A stretch of DNA of 64,000 bases from Poecilobothrus nobilitatus (lineage: Eukaryota > Arthropoda > Insecta > Diptera > Dolichopodidae). Shown here one piece after another: positions 23,448-34,916 of the stretch; positions within the stretch are counted from its first letter, which is position 1, and every line of letters starts with the position of its first letter. The stretch lies in the NCBI GenBank assembly GCA_947095535.1, contig OX352774.1:220770965-220834964 (forward strand), in the 5' to 3' direction. The position numbers and the translations under genes are program-made. The notes beneath the pieces were generated by a model. That model ran no database searches, was not told the DNA's origin, and worked only from the letters and a program-made list of their open reading frames with translations.

Positions 23448-24760
23448 ACCAACGGTTATTCGTTTTTAGCACATTTCCAAAAAAATTTTGAAAAAATGTG
23501 CTTATTAGTTTCACTCTGTCCGTCCGTCCGTCCGTCTGTTTACAAAACTTCTACACCGTTAAAGATAGAGAAAAAAAATTTTAACCATAGGTAGGTCTCA
23601 TAAAAAAAATAATTTTGTGGAACAACTTTTTCATGTAGCCCCCCCCATTACGGAGCTACAGCCCCTCAAACTTTTAAAAATCCCTATTTTTAAATGCATA
23701 TATCTTATGTTCTGCTTAAGATTTTTTCAATCTGGAAACGTCATTCGACAGGTATTTCTTTCATCTTTGTAAATTAATATCAAAATTATACAATTTTTTT
23801 AAATTTAGTATTTAAATTTACCGTTATGTAAAAACCAAATTTTTCTACCTTCATAACTCCGGCACGCTTCTAGATAGAAGCCTGAAATTTTGAGACAAGA
23901 AATAACTTTTAGAATTAGTATAAGTTTGCTCAGAAAATTTTTTCGGACCACCCCCTGTTTATGAGCTATTAGGGCTTAAAAATTGAAAATTTGCTATTTT
24001 TAAACACCTGTAACTTAGGAACCTGTACATATTTTACTTCTGCAAGATATAAAAATTAAAGCTACAATAATATATTTTTACGTGTGTTAAAGGTTTATTT
24101 TAATTGTAAAGGGTTCCAAAGTTGCAGCTCTTCAAAATTGCGAAAAAGGCCCATTTTCAGATGTATATATCTCGGGCTCTGCGTAATAATTTTGCAATCT
24201 AAAACCTCTAGAAGATCGAAAATTTTATTATCTATATAAAACAGTATCAAAATTATGTAATATTTTGTAATTTACTATTTAAATTTACCGTTATGTGAAA
24301 ACCACATTTTGCATGAAATTTCTTTTTTCATAACTCCGGCACCCCTTTAGATAGGAACCTGAAATTTTGAGACAAGAAAGAACTTTTAGAATTAGTATAA
24401 GTTTCCTCAGAAAATTTTTTGGTAACGCCCCCTCTTTAAGAGTTATTACGCCTCAAAAATTGAAAATTTGCTATTTTTAGACACCTGTAACTTAGGCACC
24501 TGTGCAAATTTTTCTTCGGCAAGACATGAAAATTAAAGGTTCAATAATATATTTTTACGTGTGTTAACGGCTTTTCTTAGTTATATAGGATTCCAGACTT
24601 ACGGCCCCTCAAAATTTCAAAAATGTCCTATTTTCACATTTTTTCTTATTACATGAAATTTTCAAATTTTTGTGTAAGTCACACTTCTAAACAGTTTGTA
24701 TTGAGTTTTGGAAATGTGCGCTTTTAAAAACCGTTGGTTTACATTCTACCTTGTTTTTTT
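23448..24760 (+). repeat. Family A repeat, best full-length copy
   Basis: Best reference for the family. The left end ACCAACGGTTATTCGTTTTT + AGCACATTTCCAAAA is inverted at the right (TTTTGGAAATGTGCGC, then AACCGTTGGT at 24729-24738). The first 40 bases of the core are themselves palindromic. A (CCGT)n array lies at 23518-23538. Two modules of about 469 bp follow, each with a 'CCTATTTTYAxATG' start, TTTACCGTTATGTRAAAACC, a CATAACTCCGGCAC stretch, TTTTGAGACAAGAAA and CACCTGTAACTTAGG; a third is partial. Identity with the 9.4-kb copy continues past the inverted end (ACATTCTACCTTG). No transposase frame. Confidence 0.9.
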
Positions 24761-24764
24761 TTCA

Positions 24765-25360
24765 ATTACATTTTTTATATGTACTATACAATTTTTTTTA
24801 TAACAGATTGTGCGGTTTAGTAATTTTTTATTCCCCTGTCAATTAATCAACGGTTCAAGCAGTTGATGTTGCTATCAAAATATCGATTAATAGATTGAAA
24901 TGTTTTTAATCCTGTTATTTTGTTAATTTTATAAACAATTATATTGATTGAAAGATGTAAAGAAATTTATGATTTAAATTATAAAATTTAAAAATCGTTA
25001 TGTGTATCATATGCGTTAATTGGATTATTTAATTTTATATTTTTTATTTGATTTATTTGCGGAGTAGTTTCTAACGCGAAAAAATTGAATATTATTATTA
25101 ATTAATTAAGTTTATTTTTTTTTAAATTATTTTTTTCAAAGTATATTTTATTGTTAACAAACATATTTTATTGTTAAGTTTTCCAAAGTTTAGTATAGTT
25201 TTTTTTTTACTTTAAGAAAAAGGATTTCCACTTTAAGTATTATTTTTTTTTTAAATGTAAAAGTTTTACTTTTTAAGTTAAAGTTTTGTTCTTTTTAAAT
25301 GCAAAATTTTGTAATTACCTAATTTTGTTATATGTAATTATGAACATATAATATTATACA
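24765..25360. other. AT-rich stretch, no gene seen
   Basis: AT-rich spacer with T runs; no gene or repeat terminus supported. Confidence 0.45.
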
Positions 25361-25366
25361 TATATA

Positions 25367-26948
25367 CAGTGGTCACTACAATATTATTTACACCGAACAC
25401 ATTTTATATGGAATAAAAAATGTAAATCAGTATAACTTTTTTAAATATTATATCTTTACTAGGGGCCCCTGTTAATGTGTTGTCAAATTCTATATGTTGA
25501 ATCCCAATTCATATAATAGACAGTTGCAGTTTAGAAAAATAGATTTTATGAAAAAGTACAATCGGTAAAAAATCAGAAAGCAAAACCAAATTCGTCAAAA
25601 CACTAACTGAAATTATTTTTAAAATAACGTCAAAACAGAATTAAACTGTATAAAGAGCCTGTAGTTGGTGTACGTATATTTAGATTTTATTTATTTATCG
25701 AGTTCGAAATAAATGTTTTAAAGGTACGTGGGGAAAACAGAATAGGTATCCGTAAAACATTCGTAAAATGCACAAACAAAGTTTAGAGCAAAGTTCAGTT
25801 AAATTTTTTTATAAGCCACGTTGTCTGTAACAATATTGCCGTTGTTCGTTTTACCTTGCCCTAATGTAAAGAATTTAAAATCTGAAAAGACCGTATATTT
25901 GGCGTACAATCCTTGATTAAGATTGTACATGGTACAGAGGGCGAGAAAACCGTACAAATATTACCACAATTGTACAAATGGTAACCCTGCATAAAATTGA
26001 CATACAAAATTTTTAAAAATAAAAAATTATTCAAATTTAATTTTATTTGTAAGAACTGCTGTATACTAAAATTTAAGTACTTATATGAGAAGAAATTGAA
26101 TTAAAACAAAAATACAATTAGAAAAGTTTTCTAATCGCTTCAAATAATATACAAACATTCATACATAAATGCAACAATTAGAAAAGTACAAAACCAAAAC
26201 CATTATATATGTATTTGAATTTAAAAGAAACTCTGCCCGCTGGTCATACATAAGTCCATACTTAGATAGTTAGATACATATTGATTATTAATATCAGATC
26301 AATATCATTCATCATTATTTAAAATTTCAATACATATTGTGATAAATGATTTTTATCAATTTTTAAATTTTGTTCTTTATATATACATGCATACATGCAA
26401 GTTATAGTACCTACATACTACATTGCATATATATAACCATAACCAAAGAATAGTTGAGCCGTTTAGATCGAGTCGACTTGAGACTCGAGAGGAAAAAAAA
26501 TACACAATTTTAGAGAGAGTAATTGAGAATGTCTCTTATAATTTTGTGTTTTTTTTTTGTTATTCTGTTGTGTAGGTTTTGTTACTACTACCGACCATCG
26601 TAGGTACCGTACTACTGTAATGTAAATGTGAAATGTGTTGCTTATGTTTTATTATTAATATTACGTTAGGTTTTTATAGTAGAAAAATCGTAAAAAATAT
26701 GTAGTTACCGATGTTCAAAGCTTGAAACGGAATTCATAATACGTAGTGTGTGACTGAAAACTACTAAATTATAATTATAGATATTTAATTTTTTTTTTTG
26801 TAAACTTCATTTATTTCTTTATAATTAAAAAAAAAAAAAAACATAACATAACACTTATAAAATAATCAATTAATATCCTGCCAAGCGTTATCAGTATGGC
26901 AGGATAATAATTGCGTATTATAAAATGTGTTCAGAGTGATGATCACTG
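25367..26948. mobile_element. TIR element with TA duplication, Tc1/mariner-like, no transposase
   Basis: The left end reads CAGTGGTCACTACAATATT and GAACACATTTTATA. Read inward, the right end reads CAGTGATCATCACTCTG and the same GAACACATTTTATA. TA at 25365-25366 and 26949-26950 fits a Tc1/mariner target duplication. The outer 8-9 bp and the 14-bp GAACACATTTTATA block match, but the spacer between them differs by about 12 bp. No transposase blocks are recognisable in 1.58 kb, and the interior may include other insertions. A chance pairing of two AT-rich ends is possible but unlikely given the two-block match. Confidence 0.65.
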
Positions 26949-26974
26949 TATATTATTTTTTAAAAACTTTTCAC

Positions 26975-27705
26975 GCAGGCTACAAGACACATTTTCAAAA
27001 GATAATACAAACTGTGTAGAATTGTAACTTGCAAAAAAATCCATATATAAATTATTATTTTAAAATTTCATATAAGAAAAAATGTTTTAAGAGCTGTAAT
27101 TCCGGAACACTATATAACTAAGAAAAACCGTTAACACAAATAAAAATTACTGAAGCTTAATTAATGAAGCTGAAAATTACTGAAGCTTTACTTTTTATGT
27201 CTGGCCGAAGATAAATTTGTATAGGTGCTTAAGTTACGCCTAAAAATAGTAAATTTTCAATTTTTGAGCCCTAATAGCTCTTAAACGAGGGGTGGTACAA
27301 AAAAATTTTCTAAGGAAACTTACTTACTTACTTTACTTATTCTAAAAGTTCTTTCTGCCCTCAAAATTTCAAGTCCCTATCTAAAAGCGTTCCGGAGTTA
27401 TGAGAGTAGAAAAAGCATGCAAAATTTGGTTTTCACATAACGGTAAATTTAAATACTAAATTTTAAAAAAAAATGTATAATTTTGATATTAATTTACAAA
27501 GTTAAAATAATACCTGTCGAATGACATTTTCAGATTCAGAATGTTAAGCAGAACATGAGATAAACGCATTTACAATACGGCTTTTTCAAAGTTTGAGGGG
27601 CTGTAGCTCCGTAATGGATGGGGCTACATGAAAAAAACAAACGGACGAACGGACAGAGTGAAACTAATCAGCACAAAATTTTTTTTGGAAATGTGATAAA
27701 AAGGG
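26975..27705 (-). repeat. Family A repeat, partial copy
   Basis: Begins GACACATTTTCAAAAGATAA and ends GGAAATGTGATAAAA. It contains GGTTTTCACATAACGG, CTATCTAAAAGCGTTCCGGAG, GAGGGGCTGTAGCTCCGTAA and a short GGACGAACGGACAG block. Only one full module remains. It lies 25 bp from the right end of the preceding TIR element. Confidence 0.82.
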
Positions 27706-27709
27706 TGAA

Positions 27710-28425
27710 GAAATCTCAATGATTTTATTAGTCTATGCAGACACTTTTTCAATGGAAACTGATGTTCCAAAATATAAAAGAATAAAATAACTAACAAAAA
27801 GACTTAATTAAAAAAATTCAAAAAGTTAAAGTTATAAACTTATGGTTAAACATTTTTCTTATAACGAATGCAAAAATTGTGAAGAACACATACCACAATA
27901 ATAGTTATAATATAATGCTAGATTTGTATGATTTAAAAAAAATTTCTAAACTAAGTACTACTTATTATTTTTTTGTAGAAACATTAATTATACTTAGTAA
28001 ACAGTTAGGACTTCAATTACATTATGAAAGAATGTAACATTATATTACCTATGATGTGAGATTGGTTTAGATGTTAAGAACGTCCCACATCAAGGGACGT
28101 AAAGAGGATTTTTTGATATTTTTGAAGATTAACTCTTTCTTTAAGAAAATATATTGAATATATATTTAAAGAAAATATATTGTGTTTTACACAATATATT
28201 AACAACTATGTACAAAATATTAAATGATTGACATACAAACAAGTATATACAATTATTTACAATATATAAAATAGTTGATTCCCTAATCGATATATAAATT
28301 ATTACCATAAATCCGAATATAAATAAATAATATTTTTCTTTTGTATTAAAAAGAAAAAGGATAAAATCAAACTCATTTCGAAATAAACAAGATTGCCCCA
28401 AAATTAATGGAACAAATCTGACTAA
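27710..28425. other. AT-rich stretch, no gene seen
   Basis: AT-rich. An ACGTCCC...GGGACGT inverted repeat (7-bp arms, 7-base loop) lies at 28079-28099. The frame at 28141-28401 is AT-driven. Nothing else supported. Confidence 0.45.
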
Positions 28426-28429
28426 TAAT

Positions 28430-28500
28430 AAGTGGTTAAGTTACCGATCTTTCAGTTGGAGGATCTTGGGTTTAAACAGCGTCGGATATAATATAATAAT
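28430..28500 (+). mobile_element. tRNA-like SINE head, weak
   Basis: AAGTGGTTAAGTTACCGATC resembles the D-arm/A-box start of tRNA-derived SINEs and CTTGGGTTTAAACAGC a degenerate B box, at tRNA-like spacing. An AT-rich tail follows. No target duplication seen. Confidence 0.45.
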
Positions 28501-28659
28501 ATAGGTAATAATAATAATATAAAAAAGTTTTCACAAAGAAGCTGCCTTTTGTTTTGTTACCTCATATTATTATGTAACCGGTGACCTTGATTCTGCAGCA
28601 AATTGTAATGATTAATACTACAACTCTTAATAATAGCCGCTACAATGGAGCTGTTTTCA

Positions 28660-28940
28660 GTTATTATCTAATGCAGGAAGTTATATATACTACCACATGT
28701 TATAAATGTAGCTGACTTCATCACTGTTATACCAAAATAGTAATAATAATAGGAGGATTCATTGTTCCCTTACAGTCCCATTCCCAACACAAGGGTTCCT
28801 GCCTTCAATTATTCTCTAATGCAGGAAATTATTATATATACTACTGTATGTTGTAACTGTTGATGACTTCGTAAATGATAGAAAAATAGTAATAAAAATA
28901 ACAATAATTCATTGTTGCCTTACAGTCCCATTCCTCTACT
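28660..28940. repeat. Two-copy tandem duplication, about 149-bp unit
   Basis: TCTAATGCAGGAARTTATA recurs at 28667 and 28815, TGACTTC at about 28713 and 28863, and CATTGTTSCCTTACAGTCCC at 28760 and 28910. The constant 148-150 bp offset shows a tandem duplication of about 149 bp with moderate divergence. No coding character. Confidence 0.8.
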
Positions 28941-28944
28941 CAAA

Positions 28945-29685
28945 GTTTCTGCAATCCATCAGTCTTATCATTTTTTATTACTACTTCCTAGTCAATATAG
29001 TAATGGTTTCGGATTAAAGGTTAAGGGTTTCATCTTATTATATTGGCTAAAGAAGGAGGTGGATTTAATCAGTAAAAATATGATATTACCAGGTTGGTAT
29101 TGTTGGTGTTTTCAAGAGATTCTCAACTTCCTTAGAAAAAAACGAAAATGATCATAAAGAAAAAAAAAACATTGATTTATTTCTTCTTTAATTTTTTGTA
29201 TCATATTTTTATAAGGGCTGAAAAATGTGTTCAATTAATCTGATTGATTGAGTTTTTGAAGAAAAATTTGTTCTCAAAGAATTAAGTTGCAAAACAAAAT
29301 AATATAAATACAAAAACTTACAACTTGTAAAAAAATGGAATTGTATGAAAATTCTTTGTTCAATCAACTTACGTGTAAAAGTTATATTAGGAAAAAAAAG
29401 TATTACAACAAAAATAAAAAAACTTATGGTAAAGTTTTAATAAAATGCTTATCATCCTTATGTAGCATTAATATGGTCTAAGATATAAGCATAGAAATGA
29501 TGATCTGGAAAAAAAATACATATTAGTGCGGCAAAAGAATCCAAAGAAATAATTACGGAAAGAAATTTTAAAGATAAATTTAAATAAGAAAAAAACTATT
29601 TTCGTAATTTAATTACTATTTGATTTATTTTAGAATATATTATATTAAACTACTTTTTTTGTTATTCCAATGGATAAAAAAAAAT
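28945..29685. other. AT-rich stretch, no gene seen
   Basis: AT-rich spacer; the 28912-29151 open frame shows no recognisable domain. Nothing supported. Confidence 0.45.
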
Positions 29686-29689
29686 ATAT

Positions 29690-30180
29690 TAAAGACATCG
29701 CTTATAAGTTTCCATTCGTCCGTTCGTCTATTTACTTCCAAACCATTCTACACTATTAAAGATGGCGCAATAAAGTATTAAACGACAAGTCTGATTAAAA
29801 AATGAATGTTACAGCCCTCAAAGTTGCACAATGTTGTATTTTTAATTGTTTATCTCTCAAGTTCAAGTTTAGTATTTTGTCAATCTAAAAACGTCAGACG
29901 ACAGGAAAGTTGTTGATTTTTAATAATTCAATAGAAAAATTATATCACTTTCTCGAATTTGTTATTTAAATTTACCCTTATAATTCGCTCAAAATTTTGT
30001 TTCCTCCGTATCTCCGGAACGCTTTTAATCAGAGCCTTGAAATTTTGAGACTTTCCTAATGATAGGTATACGATTTTCTTAAAATAGAAGAAAATTTCTC
30101 TTAATTTTAGCTTTAAATCCTTTTCCACATTTTAGCTTTCAATCCTGTTTTGATGTCTCTTAAATAAAAAATATATTTTA
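29690..30180 (+). repeat. Family A repeat, diverged copy
   Basis: TTCGTCCGTTCGTCTATTTA, ACACTATTAAAGATGG, AATCTAAAAACGTCAGACGA, ATTTAAATTTACCCTTATAA and TATCTCCGGAACGCTTTTAA follow the order of the left end and first module of 23448-24760. Both termini are eroded. Confidence 0.72.
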
Positions 30181-30184
30181 GACA

Positions 30185-32250
30185 CTATTACTTAAGTACC
30201 GAAACTTACAATACTGGTATATAACTTCTAAAAATATACTTTACTAATATTAATAATAATTCATTGAGATCACAAATTGTTATTTTAAACAGAACTAAGC
30301 AATTCTTCATCAATAAAACTCGAGCTAACAAAGTATACAGATATCTGTTTAAAAGAAACTTACACTATACATACACAAATAATTTATGTATAGGTACTCC
30401 TTTCAAGGTTAATGATTTTTTTAATACAATATAAAGTAATTCTTTTCCGTGCTTTACGCTTTTACAACCAATATCTTATAATTTTTTTCAGCATCAATCA
30501 GTTGCATATAGTTTATACTTTAAAATGCACCTAAATCTTATGACATATCTAATAGAACAATTATATAAACGATTGAAATGTTTTATTTTTAACTGCGTAT
30601 ACGAATATATCAAGGACCAAAAAACAGTTAGGGAAATTTCGATATAAGAAAGAAAAAAAGAAAAAAAATCTCTTTTCAATTTGTCTTTTTATTTATGAAA
30701 TAAATAAATAAATAAACAAACACAATATATACATACATATAAATATATACCTATGGACAAGTAATATGTGAAAGGAAATATATAACTTCCTTAAAACTTT
30801 ATGAAAAATTGATTTCCTATGTTACAAGGGTAACAACAATTTGAAAAAAAAAAAGAAAACCCGCTCTTCTCATTTTTTTTTATATTTAAAAGAATACATT
30901 TTTCATCGGTTCTTATATTTTTTTTTCTTTTTCAAAACTTTTTTATTATTTGTGTTCACATTTCCCATGTTGTTTGTCAATTTTATCAATTTGTTTGTTC
31001 TTTTTTTTTTTATTGTATTTTTTTTTTTTTTTTCTTTTATTGTTTTTCATTTACTTTATTTTATATATTCGTTATTATTTTATTTTTTTTTCTTTTTTGT
31101 ATCTTTTATTACACAATTTTCTTTTCATTTCTTTTTACATATTAATATTATTGTATTCGTTTGCTTGCTTTGTATTCTAAGTATAGTGGCCCTATAACAT
31201 ACTGCCACAAATATTCATATTTAAAAATAAAAATAAAAATAGAAAGTATGAGAAAAAAGAAGGAAAAAAATATAAGTTAGTTATGAAGAAAATAAAGATA
31301 AGAAATGAAAAGAATGAATGAAGGAAAAAGAATAAGTTTGAGAGTGAAAGAAAAGAAATGAATTGAATATTTAATGTTAATGTATGTTATTATTTTCTTT
31401 TTTCTTTTTTTTTATTGTTTTTTTTTTTTTAATATATAATATAATATAATATATCCATCTTTTGCTTTTACAGTCGTAAAATCTATATATTCGCTTTTAT
31501 ATTATAATTGTGTATGTATGTTGGTGTGGATCATTAAATATAATGATAAACATTTGTATGAATATTCGATATGATATTATAATATTATGCTTATGAAATT
31601 ACAAAATATATAATAATTATAACATAATAGATATAGATATATTATGTAAATAATATATGTATTCATATGTGTTTTAATATACATATAAATATATGTACAT
31701 ATACATACAAAATTTAGCCTACCGGATTTTTATATATTTTTATTCGTTCTTGAAAGTTTAAATAGGGTCACATTTTTGTTCATCAAGTTTAGAATCGTAA
31801 TAAAATCCAAATAAAAAACAGCTGGTAACGGTTTTACGTTTAATTTAGCGAATATAAATCGAAGATATGATATCAATTATGGTTTTGTATCCCAACGAAA
31901 AATTTCTTTGGTTATTATGAAATTATTAGAAACATTATCAAAATAATTTAAAAATTCTGTTTATTAATCGATTTTCAAAACTCTGCATCGTTTTGATAAA
32001 TACATAAATACAAAATTTACATTCATAATGTAATATAAGTTTTGAAAAATAGCATTTAATCTCGTTGAACTTAATATTGTTTCACTAAATTGTTTTTATA
32101 ACTGTTGGTTTAGTTGTTCCAACAATAAAAAAAATGTTGGACTCTATTTGCTTATATCATATTGTAAATTTTAAGTTAGAAATTTAGGAGAAGCTTAAAC
32201 TAATTTATTTAAATGTTTTTTTTTGTTCATTCCTTTTAGTAACTAAGGCT
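30185..32250. other. Low-complexity AT-rich stretch, no gene seen
   Basis: Very T-rich at 30870-31150, purine-rich at 31200-31350, and (ATATA)-rich at 31430-31720. The 118-codon frame at 30841-31197 is almost entirely Phe/Leu/Ile/Tyr from T runs and is not called as a gene. Confidence 0.5.
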
Positions 32251-32254
32251 TTTA

Positions 32255-32374
32255 GGCCGTTTACAGTGCACTGTTTTCGAGTGCACTAAAAAAATTTCGG
32301 AGTTTTTCGGAATTAATTTAGCGCGATTAGCTATAGCATTAAGTGCGAAGTACGTTAGTTTCGGACACACGGCC
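32255..32374. mobile_element. 120-bp MITE with TTA duplication
   Basis: The left end GGCCGTTTACAGTG and the inward-read right end GGCCGTGTGTCCG share GGCCGT and partly pair beyond it. TTA occurs on both sides (32252-32254 and 32375-32377), as for PIF/Harbinger elements. It is visibly GC-richer than its surroundings, with AGTGCACT repeats. Inverted repeats are short and imperfect, so the superfamily is tentative. Confidence 0.6.
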
Positions 32375-32379
32375 TTAAT

Positions 32380-34910
32380 ATTGAAATAATCTGATTAGTC
32401 TGTATTTTTCTTTTTCTATGCAAATTTTTGGCGGTTAAGAATAATTCTGTAAAGACAAAATCAGTTTAAAATTTTTCATATTAAGACATCTGGGTATTTT
32501 AATTGTCTGTGGTTTAGCCTTATAAACATGTCTGTATTATCGTTTAATCTGATTATACCACCGAACTCTACGGAGAGCGGGTGAAGGGGGATATTGGGGA
32601 TAAAGAAACGTAGTAAGTTTTAAAACAGAGAATTATAAGTTTTTAATAAAAGTATTGAGTGAATAGGCAAAACATTTATTAAAAGTATTGGGTTTATGTA
32701 TTATAGGTAGCATATAATATATGTTCTATATATCTACATATGTATGCATCTTTGTATCTATGCATATAACAGATACATATGTTTTAATTTTAAAAATGCA
32801 AAACTTTACAAAACTGATCGATTATCTGAAAATAAATTTTAAAAAAAATTCATATCTAACATTTGAAAAAGAAAAAATGATACTTTTGTACTATTGTTAC
32901 TAGTTATTTATATCTTAAAATATATTATATTAATAAAAATGCATATTTTATTTTCAGATAAATTTTTTTTTGCATTACAATCATAAATATCACATTACTA
33001 TCAAGTGTAGTAAAAGTGTTTTTATTTGTTGCTATAGAAAAATTTGAATTGAATATAAATTTGATTGAATATAAATTTTGACACAAAAAAAACTTTCCGA
33101 AATATCTAAATGTATTTGAAAATATATGCATATATATGTACATATGTACATAAAACGAAAATCCATACATATCTGTATGTAAAATTTATTTATGGTCAAA
33201 CGGTGTACATTACATTTTTCTACAAAAAAAAAATAAATAAATAAATAAAATAAGTAAAAATTTCCAATTTTTCTATATAAGTAAGTTACTTATGAAATTT
33301 CCCTTTTTTTTTTCTTCTTTTTCACTTTAATATCAGAACATTACGATGTTGCAGAAAAAAATCCGTTTCATATAATATTATCTACTACCACTAGGTACAT
33401 TATGTATATACCAACAACCAAACATAAAATTTGATTTCCGTTAAAAGAAAATCTAATGGCAAATGATATATAATAAAAAAAAAATAAATTATGATGCCAA
33501 ACACAACATATAATATAATTTTACATATTATGTAATATGTATATATGTAACAGTTAAAAAAATACAGTCATACAGTTATATCTATTGAATACATGCAAAA
33601 ATACATAATATTAGGAAGACATTAAGATTGACAGAAATGTGAAATCTGATTACAATTATTATTTTATTAGATTTGCGAATTCACTATAAAATTTTTGTCC
33701 TACATAATATTATTACAAAACAAATAAGTACCGTTAATTTAATATATTATGTATAATAATATTGTTACATTTGGGTACACATAAGTGCATATGTATATGT
33801 AGCTGTGTTATTTACAGTTAGAAACAACTTATGAATAAAAATAAAATATGTACATGTACATGTATGTATGTATTTTGTATATAAATATATGAAATTCTTT
33901 TAAATAAATAACAAAATATTTTGCGTGTATAAAAATCATTTGTTTTTTTTTTATTCCTAACTAATAATTTTGTGTGATATGCTAGAAAGAGATAGAAATA
34001 AAATTGATTGAAATGATTGGGGGTAAATATAAGGCGAGTGTTAAAACAAAAAAAAAGAAAAAGTGAAAAAAAAAAACACAAAATTGGATTGCATTAAAAA
34101 CAAAACATTTTTGTATATGTTTAAGTATATTGAAAGAATATAATATTAATTAGAAATATAGATATGTATGTAGATATATATGTATATATATTTATGTGTT
34201 AATAAATTTGTTAAAATATTTTATGAATTGATTTGAAAAATTGTATACTTATAACGGTACATAAGAAAATTTATACTGTTATATTATTTTGTTAACATTA
34301 ATGAAATTATGCGAGGATTAGTAAAATAAGTTTTGATGTTTTGATATTTTGATTTTGATTTTATTTAGTTTTGTTTTTTTTTCCGTAGTTGTGTTTATTT
34401 TTTTTTTTTTTTTCATGTTAAATGTTAATTTTGACATTAAAAATGAATTTAATTATTTTTTATTTGATTTTTATTTATATAAACATAATATCAGAATAAC
34501 TAAAAACAAAAAAAAAAAAAAAATTAAATGATGCGTTAATGTTTCTGATGTTTTTTAATTCTTTGCTTTTTTGTTGCTGTTTTTAGTATCTATAGTAATT
34601 ACTAATGAATTTTATTAAAGAATGACTAGAGGAAATGAAAGCAATATAAAAATAAATAAATAATTATTTATTTAGTTAACATTATAAAAAAAAAGTTTTG
34701 ATAGATGTTGATTAAATAAATTATTACTGTTTTTTTTTTTTTGTATATACATACATACATAATTAATAAAAAGATTGTTAAAAATATTATCAGTATGGTG
34801 TAATTTGAAAATTGATTCTTAGAAATCAAAATCAGTGTTCACTGAAATTATCAGAAGATTTATGTATAACACATACATACATACGTAGAGTAATATTATA
34901 AAAAATTAAT
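32380..34910. other. AT-rich stretch, no gene seen
   Basis: AT-rich DNA with a short GC-richer island at 32560-32605 and many ATACAT/ATGTAT runs (33130, 33850, 34160). Frames at 32721, 32925, 33818 and 34349 lack domain features. Confidence 0.45.
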
Positions 34911-34916
34911 ATAAAA

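Noticed and set aside
23382..23594. Frame with a Ser/Val/Pro run at the (CCGT)n array
   Set aside because: It translates the tetranucleotide array and family A end; not a gene.
30841..31197. 118-codon open frame
   Set aside because: Almost wholly Phe/Leu/Ile/Tyr from long T runs; an overlapping second frame is equally open; no domain or start context.
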